Shown here: positions 42,617-44,136 of the stretch, piece after piece
How positions within the stretch are numbered: the stretch's first letter is position 1
Layout: every line of letters begins with the position of its first letter
Made by a program: the position numbers and the translations under genes
The notes under the pieces: generated by a model
Seen by the model: the letters and a program-made list of their open reading frames with translations, nothing else
The model's database searches: none
What the model was told of the DNA's origin: nothing
DNA from: Acidobacteriota bacterium
Lineage (GTDB): Bacteria; Acidobacteriota; Terriglobia; Bryobacterales; Bryobacteraceae
Assembly: GCA_018268935.1 (NCBI GenBank)
Contig: JAFDVS010000017.1
Coordinates: 1 to 44,136, forward strand
Direction: 5' to 3'
DNA: 44,136 bases

Positions 42617-43318
42617 GTGTCGTTTCCTCACTTGTGGAGAGACAGGCTTAAATCGATGTTCGGTGCGGGGGGGGACTCCCATGAACCTCATGCTAAGCTG
42701 CGCAATGGCGCAGCCACAGCCGCTTGGCCTCCCGGCTGCCCCACAACGGAATCCACTCGTGCCAGCCGCGGCCTCGAACAGTTCCTCCTTTCCCTCCGCG
42801 AAATGTCCACCACCGCGGTGCTGGACCTTGGTCCCATCAACCAGGAAAACACCGACCAGGTCTCGAACCTGGGCCACCGCATCTATTTCTCCGATATCCT
42901 CCGGCCTCTCGATTCCATCTGGGACGACCCCGATGTCTCCGAGCACCGCAAGATCGAAGAAATCCTCGATCAAACACTCAACTACCCGGAAAGCTGCATC
43001 GGTGGAGCCATGGTCTGGGATACCTTCCAGCATCTCCCCGCTCCACTACTGGAAGCCGTGGTCGAGCGGCTCTATTACCTGCTCAATCCCGGCGGCTTGA
43101 TTCTCGCCTTCTTTCACGCCGACGAGAAGGCCCGTTCCGTCCCCAACTATTCCTACCGCATCCTCGATGCCAAGAACATGGTTCTCACTCCCCGCCAGTT
43201 GCGCCCCCGTGAACAGTTTTTCAATAACCGGGCACTGGAGCGCATGTTCCAGAACTACGGCGCAGTGAAGTTCTTCCTCACCCGCGACCACCTTCGCGAA
43301 GTTATTGTGAAACGCTGA
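42617..43318 (+). CDS. Class I SAM-dependent methyltransferase-like protein
   Basis: A 233-residue protein with a Rossmann-type methyltransferase outline: AVLDLGPINQEN (about 66-77) as motif I, YFSDIL as motif II, AMVWDTFQHLPAPLLEAVVERLYYLLNPGG (about 129-158) as the usual motif IV to VI region. The glycine-rich loop is weak (LGPINQ instead of GxGxG), so it may bind SAM poorly or act as a non-catalytic relative. The start is uncertain: GTG 42617 (used here), TTG 42632 or ATG 42656. The segment LWRDRLKSMFG suggests one of the first two. It follows bactofilin and precedes the pyruvyltransferase-like gene by 11 bases. Confidence 0.7.
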   Translation: MSFPHLWRDRLKSMFGAGGDSHEPHAKLRNGAATAAWPPGCPTTESTRASRGLEQFLLSLREMSTTAVLDLGPINQENTDQVSNLGHRIYFSDILRPLDSIWDDPDVSEHRKIEEILDQTLNYPESCIGGAMVWDTFQHLPAPLLEAVVERLYYLLNPGGLILAFFHADEKARSVPNYSYRILDAKNMVLTPRQLRPREQFFNNRALERMFQNYGAVKFFLTRDHLREVIVKR

Positions 43319-43329
43319 ACCCCATTAAC

Positions 43330-44136
43330 ATGCCGACATCACGCCGCACTCTGTTGGCCCTCCCCGCACTCGTTGCCGCCCGTGCCCAGAACAAGCCGGC
43401 ACGCATCCTCTTGCGCAGTTCCTGGCAAAGCGTCAACATCGGAGACATCGGCCACACGCCGGGCGCACTCGCCATTCTCGAGAAGTACATCCCCAACGCC
43501 GAAATCACTCTCTGGCCCGGACAACTCGGCCACGGCTCGCGCGAGTTGCTCGCCAAGGGTTTCCCCCGCCTCAAGATTGCCGAGGGTAGTCTCGATAAAC
43601 AGGACAAGCCCACCACTCCCGCACTGGCTCAAGCTTGGCAGTCGGTGGATCTTTACGTAAGCGGTTCCGGCTCCGGTTTCCCCGCCTCCAATCACGCCGT
43701 CGCCTTCCACAAGGTCACCGGCAAGCCCGTTGGGGTTCTCGGTGTCAGCACCGATCCCATCTCCGGCTTCGGTGAGGGCCGTGAGCCCGAGGGCGGCACT
43801 CTCCAACAGATCCGCACCAAAGCCGCCAAGCTTCCACCCACCCACCTCAACGCCGATCTCCGCTATATCATCGACCGCGCCGCCTTCTTCTTCTGCCGCG
43901 ACAGCATCTCCCGCGACTATCTCAAGTCCCAGCGCGTCAAGACGCCGATCCTCGAATTCGGCCCAGACGCCCAACTCGCCATGACGCTCCGCGACGACGC
44001 CCGAGCAGCGGCATTCCTCCAGAAGCACGCCCTCCTGGAAGGCAGGTTCATCTGCGTCATCCCCCGCCTCCGCTACACGCCCTACTACCGCATTCGCAAC
44101 ACCGCACGCGTCGCCACTGACGAAGTGAAAGACGCC
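43330..44136 (+). CDS. Polysaccharide pyruvyltransferase-family protein with Tat-like signal (C-terminus off window)
   Basis: The frame is open from ATG 43330 to the window edge (269 codons), so it is truncated on the right. The N-terminus has a twin-arginine-like signal (TSRRTLLALPALVAARAQ, residues 3-20). Then comes WQSVNIGDIGHTPGALAIL (about 33-51), the family's GNxGD-type start, followed by YVSGSGSGFPASNHAVAF near 110 and IPRLRYTPYYRIRN near 250. CsaB-type enzymes add pyruvate ketals to surface polysaccharides from phosphoenolpyruvate in the cytosol, so a Tat signal is odd. The subfamily may be exported, or the signal may be decoy. It is probably co-transcribed with the methyltransferase-like gene. 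Confidence 0.75.
   Translation, partial: MPTSRRTLLALPALVAARAQNKPARILLRSSWQSVNIGDIGHTPGALAILEKYIPNAEITLWPGQLGHGSRELLAKGFPRLKIAEGSLDKQDKPTTPALAQAWQSVDLYVSGSGSGFPASNHAVAFHKVTGKPVGVLGVSTDPISGFGEGREPEGGTLQQIRTKAAKLPPTHLNADLRYIIDRAAFFFCRDSISRDYLKSQRVKTPILEFGPDAQLAMTLRDDARAAAFLQKHALLEGRFICVIPRLRYTPYYRIRNTARVATDEVKDA

Noticed and set aside
1..44136. CRISPR arrays, tRNA or rRNA genes, insertion sequences, prophage
   Set aside because: No spaced direct repeats, transposase or integrase frames are visible. Gaps are under about 175 bases, and I saw no tRNA cloverleaf in them by eye.

Overview
The window most likely comes from an Acidobacteriota chromosome of the Bryobacteraceae/Solibacter type. It is GC-rich and dense. 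It carries family signatures typical of that group: a kelch protein ending in a domain like TIGR03437 (named after Solibacter usitatus), a VWFA-related protein of the acidobacterial TIGR03436 type, large TonB-receptor-like proteins (one with a carboxypeptidase-regulatory plug extension), a winged-helix/TolB one-component regulator, a PEP-CTERM protein and many twin-arginine-exported oxidoreductases. I see no rRNA, tRNA, CRISPR array, insertion sequence or phage gene. No gene-free stretch is longer than about 175 bases.

Layout. 1-6698 (minus): a YheT-like hydrolase, two tandem MacB/FtsX permeases, a likely terminator, a secreted DUF885 peptidase, a DapA-family lyase and a proline-racemase-family enzyme cut by the left edge. 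The last two fit trans-4-hydroxyproline catabolism. 6763-8591 (plus): a small glycine-zipper protein and a secreted TPR protein. 8592-8984 (minus): a small secreted protein. 9042-15195 (plus): SpoU methyltransferase, gamma-glutamyltransferase, winged-helix/TolB regulator and S41 protease. 15197-20461 (minus): an operon of TonB-receptor-like protein, FG-GAP protein, Tat-exported Gfo/Idh oxidoreductase and Tat-exported rhodanese. 20610-20828 (plus): a stand-alone infA. 20829-23755 (minus): a membrane FAD/4Fe-4S oxidoreductase and a Tat-exported aldo/keto reductase. 23816-26159 (plus): kelch/TIGR03437 protein and an ExbB-like membrane protein. 26169-29678 (minus): PQQ-type propeller, Gfo/Idh oxidoreductase, DUF2892 protein and MauG-type dihaem cytochrome. 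29677-31178 (plus): DUF1080 protein and VWFA protein. 31175-34618 (minus): a full-length TonB-receptor-like protein. 34792-36438 (plus): membrane Ser/Thr kinase. 36392-41863 (minus): GAF protein, propeller protein, SBBP/SLH surface protein and PEP-CTERM protein. 41998-44136 (plus): bactofilin, methyltransferase-like protein and a pyruvyltransferase-like protein cut by the right edge.

Three observations stand out. (1) Several start sites carry inverted repeats that would pair the Shine-Dalgarno sequence with an upstream complement. The strongest is a 13-pair stem before the PEP-CTERM gene. Weaker cases precede a small secreted protein, the kinase and bactofilin. (2) The DUF885 and DapA-like genes appear fused in one frame, but the sequence shows why: one extra base near 1451 hides the normal DUF885 C-terminus and a 4-base stop/start overlap. 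(3) The membrane oxidoreductase has its FAD domain apparently circularly permuted, with the usual C-terminal GD segment at the N-terminus. In addition, all six convergent gene pairs meet with between 9 bases of space and 47 bases of overlap, leaving no room for terminators between genes, and one divergent pair shares its start codons in a CATG.
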